Below the pieces are notes generated by a model. It was not told the DNA's origin, did not search any database, and saw only the letters and a program-made list of their open reading frames with translations. A stretch of DNA of 64,000 nt from Onchocerca volvulus. Its lineage: Eukaryota > Nematoda > Chromadorea > Rhabditida > Onchocercidae. The translations under genes were made by a program, and so were the position numbers. The stretch lies in the NCBI GenBank assembly GCA_000499405.2, contig HG738138.1:10848888-10912887 (forward strand). Reading direction: 5' to 3'. Shown in pieces: positions 25,201-37,557 of this stretch (the stretch's first letter is position 1; each line of letters starts with the position of its first letter).

Positions 25201-28200
25201 AGCCTTAATTTAATCATAAGAGGATAATGTGTAAAGTTTAAAACAAATACAAATAACATATGCAAAACCACAAGTATAATCTGAATGATTTAATTTGTAA
25301 TTTTGCTATCGATTTAAAATACGCATTATTGTCCGTTAACATAGAAAAATAGATTAGCCATCAAAATCAGCGAGGTAAACGAGAAATCTAGACAAATCCT
25401 TTTGCTAGCAAACATGATAAAATTTTGTATTCCATAAAATAAATTAAAATTTGAAGGAAAAGGTAGAAAAAAAATAATGCTATTTGAAAGCAATTTAATG
25501 ATGTTTGGATATTTATTAAATAAAACGTAAATAAACTTGAAAATAAACTTTTGGGCTGTAAGACTAATAAAGTTGCATCGAAAAAGATTGCAAATTACTG
25601 AAAATAGTAAGAATTCACCAATAACAAAAAATTTAATTCGTGAATGTGATTGGAAAAAAAAATAAAATGCTTGAAAATTTTGATTATTAGAAAATGGTTA
25701 CTTTCTCATAATCTGAAGAATATATTTTTCTATTAAGAATTTTGGAATGAATTGAAACGACAAATTCTTAGAGAGCAACTTAATTTGAAAGTGCAAATTT
25801 TTAAATTAATTTATCGGAATATTGAGATATGCGAATCTATCGGAATCGACTGGAAAGACAGTATGATCGGAAAGAAAATTTGCAATCTGGATCAGAAACA
25901 AGGAATCGTCCTAGACATATGTTTGGAAGTATTGTCGGTAAGTTTTGAGTTCATAGAAGTAAGTCATATAACAAAATAATTCTCTCTTCTGACATATTTA
26001 TTCATATTTTGTTTACCTAGCAAATAAAACGCAAGAAAAATGATGTTAGAAAGAATAGCAATAGATGGACTTATTTCCATTACTGTTTACTCATTTTTAT
26101 TATTTCTCTAAACGGTAAAAGATATGCTCCTGCAAGGTAAATATCTTTGTTTACCTTCTTCTCATTTCATTAGGATAATTATTTCTGGATAACAACTTTG
26201 AATCATTTTCTGGAAGATTATTTGAAAAATAGCGCTTTCGCAAGGTAACATTGGATTATGGTTACTGATGGAAGTTTCATAAAAATTTTCGAAAACTTCA
26301 TTGTATGGAAATTATAAAATCATTAATTATAACAATAACAATAACTGATTTTTTTTGGTCCTTCAGAAGGATGGGAGCGACGACGACCAGTTTGGTTATT
26401 ATTTCTATTGTATCAGTTAAGCGAAAAATATCTCTATCGGGAGCATACACCAATGCTCGATTTATTTCTCGCTCAATATGCTCTTGAACTTAATAAAAAA
26501 CTTTATTCAATTGAAACTGCTAGCGAGGTTATTAAATTTTTTCCATAAATTCCGAAATTTTGAGTAATTTTGAGTTTATTTTAAATATTTAAATTATTAC
26601 ATAATTGAATATAAAAGAGTGATTTTATCATCCTTTTACATTCAATTTTGTAATAATTAAAATATTCAAAATTAAACTTCAGAATATTTTATCATACTAA
26701 ACTTTTGCATCTTTTCTTTCTTATCCTTCTAATCTCTCAGTTAACTAAATTTCTCCAAATCCTTTTTTTTTTCTTTTTTTTTTTTTTGAACAAAAGAAAT
26801 ATATTTTAGGTAATAAGGAATTATTATTTTTCTGATTCCATTAGGCGCAATTTTTTAACAAATGATAAACAAATTTTAATGAAACTAATTAGTCATTCAA
26901 AAGTTTCCATAAAATTTATAAAATTCACATATGTATGTTTGAATTTTTAAAAGATTGAATAATACTCTTAATTCTTTGATAAATGATATATTTAATTCTT
27001 CAGAAATTGAATGACTTTTTTTTTTTTTTTTAATTTTAGCAATGCAATCCGCTTCGTTCAATACATATGGATCAGGTTGGTGTAATTTAAAAAATTTTTT
27101 TTTGATTTTAAAATTGTGAAGATTATTGGTTAAATACAATATTAAAAGAAAATTTTCTATTATTTTTCTCATCAATTAATTTAATCAAAATCTTGCTATT
27201 TCAAGTTTTTTTTTTTTTTTTTCATCAAGTATAATATCGGGTTCCGTTTTTAAAATGGCCAAAAATAAATGAATAAATCGAGATGAACAACAAAAATTTC
27301 ATAAATTCCATCATTCTTCTTTACATAAATGCTCACATCTTATTAAAAACTTTTTTTTCAATTATTTATCTGGTATTTTATTTTAACTTTATTATAAACA
27401 TACAGTTGGAAAAAAAATATGTTGACATGCAGCAACGAAAATTATTATGCAAACAATGCTGAATTTTTGTATGCAAGCAGTTAATTTGTTGATAATTAAA
27501 GTAGACCAAATTAGTATTTATACGAGTAAATGGCCGTTTAGATTCACGAGCAAATGCATAGAAATTATTATGATCACTTGCTTGTTTGATTGCTTTAACC
27601 TTTAATCTTTTGGTCAAAGATTTTAGAGAAGTGTGTATTGATATTTATATCATGCACATGAAATTTTAAAAAAATGGACTTTTTAGAAATAAACCGATTT
27701 TCATCATTTGGTAATTGATCTTTTGTCAATATTTAATCCATCGATTGAGATACCTTAACTACTGCTTAGATTTTAAAGGAAAAATCCCCTCATTATCATT
27801 AAATAAATTAACTAGCATTAAGAATTGCGTTTTACATGAAAGTTGAATTAATAACTGCTGTTGCCAGTTCAACTTCTGTGACCAAAATGTCAAATTTTTA
27901 GCTACTATTCGCAATCAATTATACGCTATCATATCTGGAATTTGAGCATAATTTAACGATGATCGGAATACAATCAAATAATAGTGGCATTGTTAATCTA
28001 ATTAATAATTATAAGTGTGGCTCATTGGATGAATCTTTATTCAGTACTGATTCCAAACGATTTATAAATCAAGGATTCAGTATTACACTCGAAATTGATC
28101 GAAAAGCTCAAGAAGTAAAGCTGATAATATTTTATTTGAATTTAATAAAATACGATTTAAATATCTCAAGATTACCTTGGAGTTGTTGGAAGATATTTCA

Positions 28201-30112
28201 AAAATTCAAAAATAAAAATTTTCGATTTAAAATAGATGATATATGATGTTAAGTGTATGCAATAAAATGGATGCAATATCATAACGATAAAAAATTGTAG
28301 CATTTTATTCATCATGATTGTTTGAAAAAAATTTATGATTAATTGGAAAAAAATGCTTTAAATTTTACAAATATTAAATATTGAATTTTAAATTGGAAGA
28401 ACTCTATAGATTGACAATCAACTTCGTGAAGATATTATTGAACGAAGAAATATTAGAATGGCTGAACGAATTGCCAAATTATTACGATGGAAAGTGGGCA
28501 ATCAGTATTTCTTCGCCTTAGGAGCTGGTATGACATTTTAAAAAGATAAAATATCAAAATTTTATTTGTATTTTTTCGTTTTAAACTAAATTATTCCAAA
28601 TAATTTATATAAAACATATTTTAGAGTTTTTTTTCCGAATATTCGATGCTTACAATGATTTTTCTAATATAAATAATATTATCATTTCATTAGTTCATTT
28701 CATTTCATTCATTCGTTCATGCATTCATTCAATCCATTCATTCATTCATTCACATCCGTTCATTCATTAGTTCACTTCATTCAATCGTTCATTCGTTCAT
28801 TCACTCATTAATTAGTCTATCCATTTTTTGATTTGAAAGAAATTCAACGGTACTAAAAAAAAAAAGAAAGGATGAGAATCAAGAAGTTAGTAGTGGATAA
28901 TCTTAAGACTTTTCCAATTTCTTCAATGGTAAAGAAACTAAGTCGCTTTTCTCATAATCAGTTAATAGTTTTGACCCCAACTTTGATTGGGAAAGATTAA
29001 GACGGAATCCTTTGAAGGTTAACAACCCCAAGTTTGTTTGCCTTCAAACTGTCAATCAATTAAGCACAATCTAAAAATTACGAACTTTTCGGCAGATAAT
29101 TTTTGAAAAAAGTAAATTATATCTATAGTTTTTTTTCTTCTTTTCATTTTGTATATTTGTCGAAATATTTTTTTTGGTAATTATTTGATCCTCGATCGCT
29201 TTATTCACGAGATTTTTTAGGAATTTGAAATAATACTAGCAAAGAATCTTGCCGACTAGCATTTTTAGAGAATATTATATTTTCATTTTACGGTTTTCGG
29301 AATGAGTGGATGTTTTAATTTTCCGATCAGTTCTATTTGAGGATATGCATATATCGGTCCTGTTTTATAAATAAGTAGCATTAAGCAGGTAGAAAAAATA
29401 AAACCATGATAGGGTTCACTCAAAATTTTCGCGAAGAAAAATCGATGGAGGAAAGATTTCAGTTTTCCATTTCCAGCTTACTGGAATTGATATGTACTGT
29501 GCCTGTTATGATAATATCAGCTATCAAAATATTTTGCAGAGATAAAATGAAATCTTTTTATTCAGTATATATGTAAACATTACCATTAAATCCATTAATG
29601 AATTCATCTACATTATGAGTCATGCAAATACAGAATATAGGTCTGTATTATCCAAACAAAATTTTCAGGTCACTTTCTGGGTCGCAAATCAATTTTAGCA
29701 CTTTTAGAGTCTTACGGGTATGTTACAAAGGCTGTTACGGAAAATGATGAGATCAGGTAAGTAGTTTTATTCATAAGCTAAATTTCCATAAATTTTTTTT
29801 CACATTTTTCTATATACAAATGCTGTATAAACAGATGATATGTCTGATGTATATGCCGTAAAATAAGGAAATAAATAACGAGAATCAGCAGATATGGTTC
29901 AAATGTTTAGTTTTCGGGAACAGAAGAGCGATAGGCGGGTATATGTATTTAACGAGTTATGGGTACGTGACGACGATGTAAAAACTGATCCAGCAATTGA
30001 TATTGTGCTCACGGTGAGCGAATTACCCAATCGTGAAAGTTCAGTCAGGGCAGACCGATCTCAAACTATCATTTTCATTGTGATGATTATAATTTCATTT
30101 ATCATAGCATAG
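22219..30112 (+). CDS. TIKI-like (TraB/PrgY superfamily) membrane metalloprotease, complete
   Basis: Ten exons join in phase: 22219-22305, 23050-23155, 24754-24921, 25827-25937, 26367-26527, 27040-27075, 27902-28114, 28410-28527, 29669-29756 and 29911-30112 (TAG). They encode 429 residues. An N-terminal signal peptide ([11 protein letters not shown]) is followed by FLWSIER, then the first metal motif [20 protein letters not shown]. Next come FELDLYNA, a Cys-rich [18 protein letters not shown] and [11 protein letters not shown]. The microexon adds QCNPL. Exon 7 has YKCGSLD, exons 8-9 the second motif FALGAGHFLG, and exon 10 FNELWVR. The end, [14 protein letters not shown], is a hydrophobic anchor. 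This order matches animal TIKI proteins, described as Wnt-trimming metalloproteases that block Wnt signalling. Wnt as substrate here is inference from family. Intron 2 has a GC donor. The exon 4 acceptor (ATTGAG) is weak but is the only one giving the conserved frame. Confidence 0.87.
28690..28815. repeat. Degenerate (ATTC)n tract in TIKI-like intron 8
   Basis: Runs of ATTC with interspersed GTTC, ATTT and ACTC units. It is intronic and has no coding potential. Confidence 0.85.
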
Positions 30113-31164
30113 GATAGTCATTTTAAATCCATTACACATACCATTTTTTTATTCACATCACTGACATGAACATTTGCCAAAATATTACTAACATTTCAAA
30201 TTTGTTTAACATTTAAAATATTCCTTGTTATATCATATGCATGCAAAAATTCCATGGTTAAATAAATGTACGAGGTAATTAATAGACACAAAAAAGCAGA
30301 AGGCATTTGGATTATCTCGCATGTCAGGAGAATCTAATAATCTTAAAAGCTTACGATGAATGTAAAACTGATTAATCCTAAGCATTTACACAAAAACAGA
30401 AAGAAAAAAGTCAAAATCCTTCCTTTCTTGCTTATGTAAATCGAAACTGAAACAAAAGACAATATGACCACCAGAAATGTATGACATTTTACTGTCCAGA
30501 CTCATGCCATTTCCATTTCGAACTTATTCATTATTCTTCAAAAATAAATGTAAAAAGACCTCTAAAAAGATTTCTTTCATTAAAAAAAACTCACACTCAC
30601 ACATACATTCGTGTTAACCGAATAACTCGTGCGCATACTCTAGTTTAAACACTCACTGGGTTTGACAAAGACCATAAATAGAAAACATAGTGGAATGTAA
30701 GGCATCTTTTTGATAACCGTTAATCAAATCAGAAATTTTCAGCAATTCAAAAAGATAGTAGAGAGAATTAATGTTGAAAAATGTTAGTGCTCATATTTCT
30801 TTTTTTTCCTCAACATTTTAAAGTCTATCCGCTGTGTAATTCGAAATGTTTTCATGTCAAGTTTTTGAAAAAATTCGAATCAATTAATGATACAAAAAAG
30901 ATATCGGACTAATGTAGTTAAAAGTAGGTAATGAAGTAAGGAACAAGACCGAAAATGTCGAAGAACTATTGAAAACTAAAGGATACTTAAAACTGTTGAA
31001 GTAAAAAAGAATAAATAGAAGTAATCATAAACACTGAGCCGAATATGTCGAATATTTCATGGCTTATCGATAAAAATACTGCCTAACGTACGATAAACAC
31101 TTCCATTTAAAGTTTCTAAGACAGTTGATAGTTACAGAGTCTTTGTGCTACTGCAATTGCAGTT
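30113..31164. other. Intergenic, between convergent genes
   Basis: About 1 kb between the stop codons of the TIKI-like gene (+) and the succinyl-CoA ligase gene (-). An AATAAA at 30261-30266 could be the TIKI polyadenylation signal. No exon seen. Confidence 0.55.
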
Positions 31165-32770
31165 TTAGAATTTTTTCTGCAAAGCTTTCGCCATCATTTC
31201 ACCCAGCTGCGCAGGTGATGCCGAGACCTGAATATCTATTGTAGATGTGACAATCTTTATTCACAAAATGCAGTATTAGGGAAATCAAATTACGCTGGAG
31301 ATTCCATCCAATCCATCTTTTACAGTAATGAAAACAACCCAAATTCTTTTTGCACAACTCAACCATTTACTTGTATTTATTCACTTGTCTAGCTACCAGT
31401 GAGCATAGAACTTTTGATTATAATTACGCTAAACAGTAATTTAAAAAAAAAATAGGCTGCAAGTTTAAGAGCATGCAAGTTATCAGTTGCTTATTGATTT
31501 TCGGAAAATCAATCAACTAACTATATATAACTTCAGGAACTTTTTAAACGACTTACGAGGACGCCAACACTTTTCAGAGCTTCAATTTTATCAGCGGCAG
31601 TTCCTTTACCACCCGCTATAATCGCACCGGCATGTCCCATTCGTCGACCTGGTGGTGCAGTCTGCCCAGCAATGAATGATACCACTGGCTTAGCATTCGG
31701 TCCCTAAACAATTTAAGTCATCGTCATGAAATATTTCGAGAAGAAATGACAAAGTTTTTTTTGACATATTTTCATATTGAATGTGTTAGCAAAGAAAGAA
31801 AAATACCGAATTATTTTCCTTCAAAAATTCAGCAGCCTTTTCTTCATCTTGTCCACCAATTTCGCCAATTAAAATAATACCTGAAAAAAAATTAATACAG
31901 TTCTTTCGCTTTTGATCAGAAATGAAAAAAAAAAAGAGGCTTAGAAGTTGAAATGTGTAAAACTGACCCTTAGTTTGAGGATCCTTCAGGAAAATATCAA
32001 GACAGTCAATAAAATTTGTGCCATTGAATGGGTCACCACCAATGCCAACGCATAATGTTTGTCCAAGACCACAAACCGTTGTTTGATGAACCGCCTCATA
32101 TGTCAGAGTTCCAGATCGTGAAACAACGCCAATAACTCCTTTCCGATGTATATGTCCCGGCATAATACCTATTTTGCATTCTTCCGGCTGGAAGTTTGAG
32201 CAAAAAAAATTATATCAATAAAAAAAGAGTTAAAGTTATTTGTAAATAATTTTTGAGAAAAACTAAAATATTTTAAAACGGAAAGTCTAGCACAGCTACT
32301 TGCTTTACAGTTATTCGTAAAATAACATTCATTAAGAAAACATACACAAATTATCCCAGGACAGTTCGGACCAACCAGACGAGTTTTATTCTGTTTCATT
32401 AGTTTATTTCGAACTTTAACCATATCCCGTTGCGGGACACCTTCTGTAACACAAACAACGAGTGGGATTTCCGCATCTATCGCTTCTTCCATCGCTTTAG
32501 CTGCAAAGCGTGCTGGTACATAAATTACTGATGCATTCGCACCTGTTGCTTCACGAGCCTGAAATTCTACGATATACTTCTACAGTGAAAAATACATATA
32601 TAATAAAATAATTAGATCTCCACAAAACCAATAAACCGAAATTGCATGAACTAATCAATCAGTATGGTATTTTTCCATTTATTCCACTCAGTCGATTTGT
32701 CCATGTTCACTTATGTCACTTACTTGACAATTCAAATTTCAGAAAGTAAGAGGATATCAGTATAACATAG

Positions 32771-32836
<66 letters not shown>

Positions 32837-33583
32837 GTTTTCGGAAAGTATGAACAATGAAAGTTACAGCTGTCGCCTATCTAATAATAGAATCAACAAA
32901 AATCCATAAAATGAAAAACTTATACTGACTTCTCTAACAGTAGCAAATACGGGTCTTTTAAGATGCATTATACCGGCCTTGTTTGGCGAAACACCACCAA
33001 CAACATTAGTTTTATAATCAATCATTTGCTGGCCATGAAAAGTCGCCTGAAATAAAAAACAATGATCTTTCATTAAGTTCAGTTTTTTTGAAGAGACATC
33101 TTCAAAAAAAAAGAAAAAAAAAGTTTTTTGAAGGAACCAATCGGATCAGCAAAGTCGTTCAGTTATTTAATGCAACATGTTACAGAATAGGATGATTATG
33201 AGCTGGATACATGATAATAATCCAAAACTGAACAATTAAAGTATTCCGCGTTAAATTCGTCCATTTGAAATTATATTTGCTATTCACTTGTTGTCAGTGG
33301 TTTGCAGAAAAAATAAGAAAATAAAAATAAAACTGAAATTTCATTCTTACCTGTTTACCGGTGAATCCTTGAATTATCAATTTCGTATCTTTATTAATCC
33401 GTAATGCATTTCGAGTGTTCGTATAATGTCTCAATAATCCTAAACCATCGAATACTAAGAAAAAACACTCCTATCACGACTCTCTTCGTTTTCTTTCATT
33501 TCAAATAATTTAGACAAACTTAACTAACCTATACCAATCGCATATGTTTGCCGGCCAGGCTTAACTGTTCGTAACGAAAACAT
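31165..33583 (-). CDS. Succinyl-CoA ligase alpha subunit, mitochondrial, complete
   Basis: Eight minus-strand exons join in phase: 33583-33529, 33454-33351, 33046-32930, 32558-32346, 32187-31968, 31880-31807, 31703-31557 and 31227-31165 (TAA). They give 330 residues, close to metazoan SUCLG1. The enzyme interconverts succinyl-CoA and succinate with substrate-level GTP or ATP formation in the TCA cycle. Motifs in order: [13 protein letters not shown] (CoA-binding fold), [110 protein letters not shown], and [19 protein letters not shown] with the phosphorylated His. The first residues, [17 protein letters not shown], are basic and polar, fitting a mitochondrial targeting peptide. A T-rich acceptor ends at 33599. 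Exon 4 ends at a GTATGT donor although the frame stays open beyond it. Confidence 0.95.
32772..32832. repeat. (AT)n dinucleotide tract
   Basis: About 30 AT units in intron 3 of the succinyl-CoA ligase alpha gene. Confidence 0.97.
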
Positions 33584-34077
33584 TGCAAAAATTCGTTTCT
33601 GAAATATATCGCACTAACTATTGGTAAATATTTTGGAGACAGTGACAATTAAAAATATTAGTTATGAGATAATAGGAAATTTAAAAGATCAAAATGGATT
33701 ACTGAGAATAAATACAGCGAATAGTAAATGTTAAAAGTTGGCACATTTTAATGAAATCAGCATTCATCTTTCCCATCTGGAAAGAAACTTTGAAAAACAA
33801 CCAACAAAGAAGGAATACTGAGAAGGAAGGGCGGTTAAAATGAATGATGAAAGACTCCAGATCGTGATCAATCAAAAGAAATTAAAAAAATGTATTTCCT
33901 TCATAATACAGTACTTTTTCTCGAACTACAGCTAAAATTTGATAATACAATTGCAAAGATTTTACCAGAATTTTGGAATTTCTGGATGGAATAAACGAAG
34001 ATGATCAAATGCTGATTAAGAACAGAGAGAGAGAGAAAAAAAAACCCACACGTCGAAATGATTTGCTGTTCACTTAC

Positions 34078-34155
34078 TAAACTTGCGCCGTGATTACATC
34101 GAGAAAGAATTCGTTCGACCAACCAGCTGTTGGGGAATTCGGTGGCACCGGTCAT
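34078..34155 (-). other. Possible alternative first exon of the succinyl-CoA ligase alpha gene
   Basis: A 26-codon open stretch starting ATG at 34155 ends at a good donor (GTAAGT) in phase 0. Spliced to the acceptor ending at 33599, it would read through AAACGAATTTTTGCA into the usual start codon in frame and lengthen the protein by 31 residues. The stretch includes basic and hydrophobic residues (WLVERILSRCNHGASL). Either this is a real longer presequence or the gene starts at 33583 after trans-splicing. The sequence alone cannot decide. Confidence 0.4.
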
Positions 34156-34485
34156 CTAACCAGTTTCAGGTAGACATGTGATTTTGAGTGTAATGAGAGT
34201 AATTCCAACGCTAAATATACAGTGAATGATTGTATTCGTTATTATATTCGTCAGTTACAGAGCATTTGTAATTATACAGTGGAACCTACTACTTTGAAAT
34301 ATTGGCAAGGAAACTTTATGTAACGACGAATATTATCTGTTTAAGGACCACGTATTTGCTTCTTTTCTCTTTTTTGAGAATGGTTAGATAGTAGGATGTA
34401 GTCAATACGAAGTAAACTTTTATGTGAAAAATCTAGATTTATTCCACCATCGTTGGCTTAGATAAAAAGATTTGACAAGATCGCA

Positions 34486-34490
34486 ATTTA
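34486..34490. repeat. Left target-site duplication candidate (ATTTA)
   Basis: The five bases directly outside the left LTR match the five directly outside the right LTR at 47859-47863. Five base pairs is the usual BEL/Pao length. AT-richness makes chance agreement possible. Confidence 0.5.
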
Positions 34491-35095
34491 TATTGGGGAA
34501 AAAGACCTATTTGAATTATAATCCGGACCGAAAATCTTGATGTAGCGAATCCACTGGGTCAACAATAGCTTTTCTTGGATTTATATGACATTGCAAATAT
34601 CGCACTTTACACTAGTGAACAATAAGAATGAACAATACACGATGAATACAAGGAATAGTAAAAATGGTCTTCTGCTGAATATTGTTGAATTGTTGCTCAT
34701 ATCGATCGGGTTTGTCGGATTGTTGATATCGAAGCGTCGAATTGATGCGGAGAGTTGTAGAAACTGTTCCTATCGAAACCGTTCGAGAGAATTCCGCCCA
34801 AGCAAAGTGAGTGAGAGTCCTACTCTCATAAATCCTATATATCCTTTTGGAGCTCCTCCTTCCTGATCTCCAATTCGGCACCTCATGATCTCGCTTTGTT
34901 TACTTGTTAATTGGAGCTTTTGGCGGTAAACACGTTTGTCGCTTCGGCGGAAAGCATGTTTATCCTTTGTTAATAAACATGTTTCTCCTTTTGGTGGTAA
35001 ACATGTTTATCGTTTTCGCAGTTCATTTGAAATTATCGTCACGCTTCTTGACCTGAAACTTAGATGATTGAGCCGTCTTTCGGAATTTTCCGGCA
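34491..35095 (-). mobile_element. BEL/Pao LTR, left copy (3' LTR relative to the minus-strand gag-pro)
   Basis: About 605 bp, homologous over its length to 47250-47858. On the + strand it starts TATTGGGGAAAA (mutated TG) and ends TTTTCCGGCA. The other copy has TGTTGGGAAAA and TTTTCCGACA, which form the imperfect terminal inverted repeat expected of an LTR. Between 34588 and about 35020 the two copies differ at one base (A/G near 34830), while the outer parts differ much more. Inside are repeated, partly palindromic AAACATGTTTATC-type units (34930-35020). The short ORFs at 34585-34881 are in both LTRs and are not genes. Confidence 0.75.
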
Positions 35096-35489
35096 TTCCC
35101 GACCGAAAAACCAAATGCCATCAGGTGGAGTCGTCTTTAGCCGCATATCTCTTTCTTATGGCACTTCTTGTTCTTGACGCCATATTTTCGTGTAAATCTG
35201 TAGTCATTTCCTTCGGAGTACATTTGATTTGAATTCTTGGTTTGGCGATCCTGCTTTTTCTTTCAAAATCTTGGATTTGATTTCTTGGCTTGAAGATTCT
35301 GTTTTTTTTTCTTTCAGGATCTTTATTGCTGTTGCCTACACAACATTGGACTTGATTTCTTGGTTGACAACCCAACTTTCTTTAAAATCTTTATTGCCTT
35401 GTGGAATCATCTGATCATCCTTACGTTGTAGGGGATCCCGCGACTTGCCCATCTTCTTCGATTTTTTCGCATTGCTTACTGAATTAGGA

Positions 35490-37440
35490 CTTAGAACTTT
35501 GCTGGTGTATCTGCTTCCTGATATTATAGGTCCAAGTTTTGTGTGGATCAAAGCGAATCCTGATTTCAGTCCTTATGCTCCGTCCAGTTTGATGAACTTG
35601 AAAAAATCTTGGAGTCTATGAGTATATATCGGGTTGCTTCCAGTAACTCTTCGTTCCACCTAATTCTTCCTTTTTAATATAGAAGGTATATTTTTGTTGT
35701 CGATTTCCATCACTTCATAAAATTAACCTTGCAAATGATGACCTCCTTGTCTCGATTTTTGCTCCAGTTTTTGCCTTCTTTGAGTACCATTTCTTCGTAT
35801 CTTATTACCGAATGGGGTAACACTCAATTTCTCATCTTTTTTCTTGAAGTTTCAGTCGATTCACCAAGTTTGTTGAAATGTATGATGATTGCGAGCTTAT
35901 ATCGAATAGTGCCAGAGTTTTCGTCTGAATTTTCGGAACTTGTGGATTATAATGCTAATCTCCTTACATAGCAGTAAAGTCCTTGTACTTCCCGGTCGTT
36001 TTTGATCTGCTACTATGCTGCTTATTATTACTAATTCCATTCTTTTGATTTTTTGGTTTAACATTCTTGTGATGATAAGACATAGCGCTGAGTTGTGTCG
36101 TTCCTTGTAATGAAAGCATATCTTCCTTGGCCTCTGAAAATCTGCTAGATGGACCTTTCGTAGACAATTTGGGCATGCACCTATTTTTCATAAACGCTCC
36201 GTTCGTTATTTCGGGGTGGGATAGATCCGACATTCATCATCCCATTGATCTTTGTTACAAAATCAACAAGTTCTTCTTGATAAGTTTCGGTTTGGACTTC
36301 TTTCGATTTCTTTCGGAACATTGTCACTTGACCCTTGCCACTTTGCTATTAAGATCGGGGATTCTTCGTTTTCTGTCTTCCAGAATTATCGATTCGGTTT
36401 TCCGTGCACTTGTCTCTTCTCGAAATCGGGATTATAAGCTTGAGTCGCGCAATGTCTTCATTTCTTGCTATTTCCCTTAAGCACTTTTTCAATTTCTCGG
36501 TTGGCCAAGATTCTTCTTCTTTATTTGTTCCTATACTTTCATTAAAATTCATCGGGATAATTTTCTCGCGATAATCTTTGCACAAACGATTGATCTAAAT
36601 TTTCTCTTATAGCTTTCAGTTTTCGGAGGACCCGTTCAATCGCTTCGATTGTCTTTTTCCAGTCTCGGCCATTTCTTTTGATATCTTGAAATTCAATGTA
36701 TAGCGAATTCCTGATCGCCGGTGTGATGCCGAATTTCGCCATTAGTAATTGTCTAATAATGTTATAGTTTCCCGGCGTAACATCTTATCCCGATACTGTT
36801 CTTGAAGCCTCTCCGTTCAAGCAGGAAAGCAAGTAGCTGAGCCTGTGTATATCCGGGAGGTCTTGCTTATGAATGCTGCTTCAGAACTGCTTCAAAATTC
36901 CTTCCAATTTCGAGGTTCTCACCAAAGATTGCCAATAATAATTGGGGAAAATTTATCGTCGTTTGGTCATCTGATTCTTGTTTGGTCCATTTGATTCGAG
37001 GGCTCGTTTCGTTTGCGTCCAAAAATGCAGTTTCAACATTCTTCTAAGACTAACAACAGCGCTTCCTTTCCTTCATTGATTAAGTTCAATATTCCCTGTT
37101 CGTCTTTCACCATGTCTGGGTATTTCTTCTTCTTCTTTCTGTCGTTGTGGTGAAACCTTTTCCAGGAAGTCGAGCCGTCTTTCCTTGGTAATCACGAGCT
37201 GCTCCACATATAACTCGATTCATTGCATCTTGCCGTCGATTTTCGTACTGTTCACATTGCTCATCGTCTGCTACATATTAATTGATTGGCTTCCAATCCA
37301 TTTCGTTCACTTCATTCAGGAGTTTTAGAATCTTTTCCTTCTCCGGGACAAAACTTGCTAATATCGTAGACAATCTTTTCCCGGCTCATGGCATCAATTT
37401 TTTGGGGAATTTTTCTGATTGATTTATAATTATAATATGT
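35490..37440 (-). pseudogene. Decayed BEL/Pao gag and protease
   Basis: Read on the minus strand with several frameshifts and stops, this follows the BEL/Pao Gag order. The N-terminal region includes DEQGILNLINEGKEALLLV (about 37107-37051). A FPQLLLAIF segment follows near 36940, equivalent to the family's L-P-x-L-x-L-P-x-F. Then come KFGITPAIRNSLYIEFQDIK (36740-36680) and paired zinc knuckles CPNCLRKVHLADF and CFHYKERHNSALC (36180-36080). The aspartic protease site reads ALFDISSQSSYIS (about 35882-35918), where the family has D-T/S-G. Next is LKSGFALIHTKLGPIISG (35570-35510), the end of the protease region. No reverse transcriptase, RNase H or integrase is recognisable, so pol is deleted or decayed before the LTR at 35095. 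Confidence 0.8.
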
Positions 37441-37557
37441 TAATAGTAATTATAGTGATAATAATAACAGTCATAACGGTAATGTCAATAGTAGAAGTAA
37501 TCGGAAACAAACAATCAAAAATGAGCTTATCAGGACCGTAAGAATATTAGCTTATTA

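Noticed and set aside
25752..25979. 76-codon ORF as TIKI-like exon
   Set aside because: Joining it to exon 3 makes a TAA, and its frame loses the conserved residues before GWERRRPVW. Only 25827-25937 in another frame fits.
34585..34881. Overlapping ORFs on both strands (repeated at 47352-47642)
   Set aside because: Both lie in the LTR core and exist twice only because the LTRs are near-identical. No protein family.
35121..35375. Continuation of BEL pol after the protease
   Set aside because: The frame is open but shows no reverse-transcriptase motif; low-complexity and repetitive residues only.
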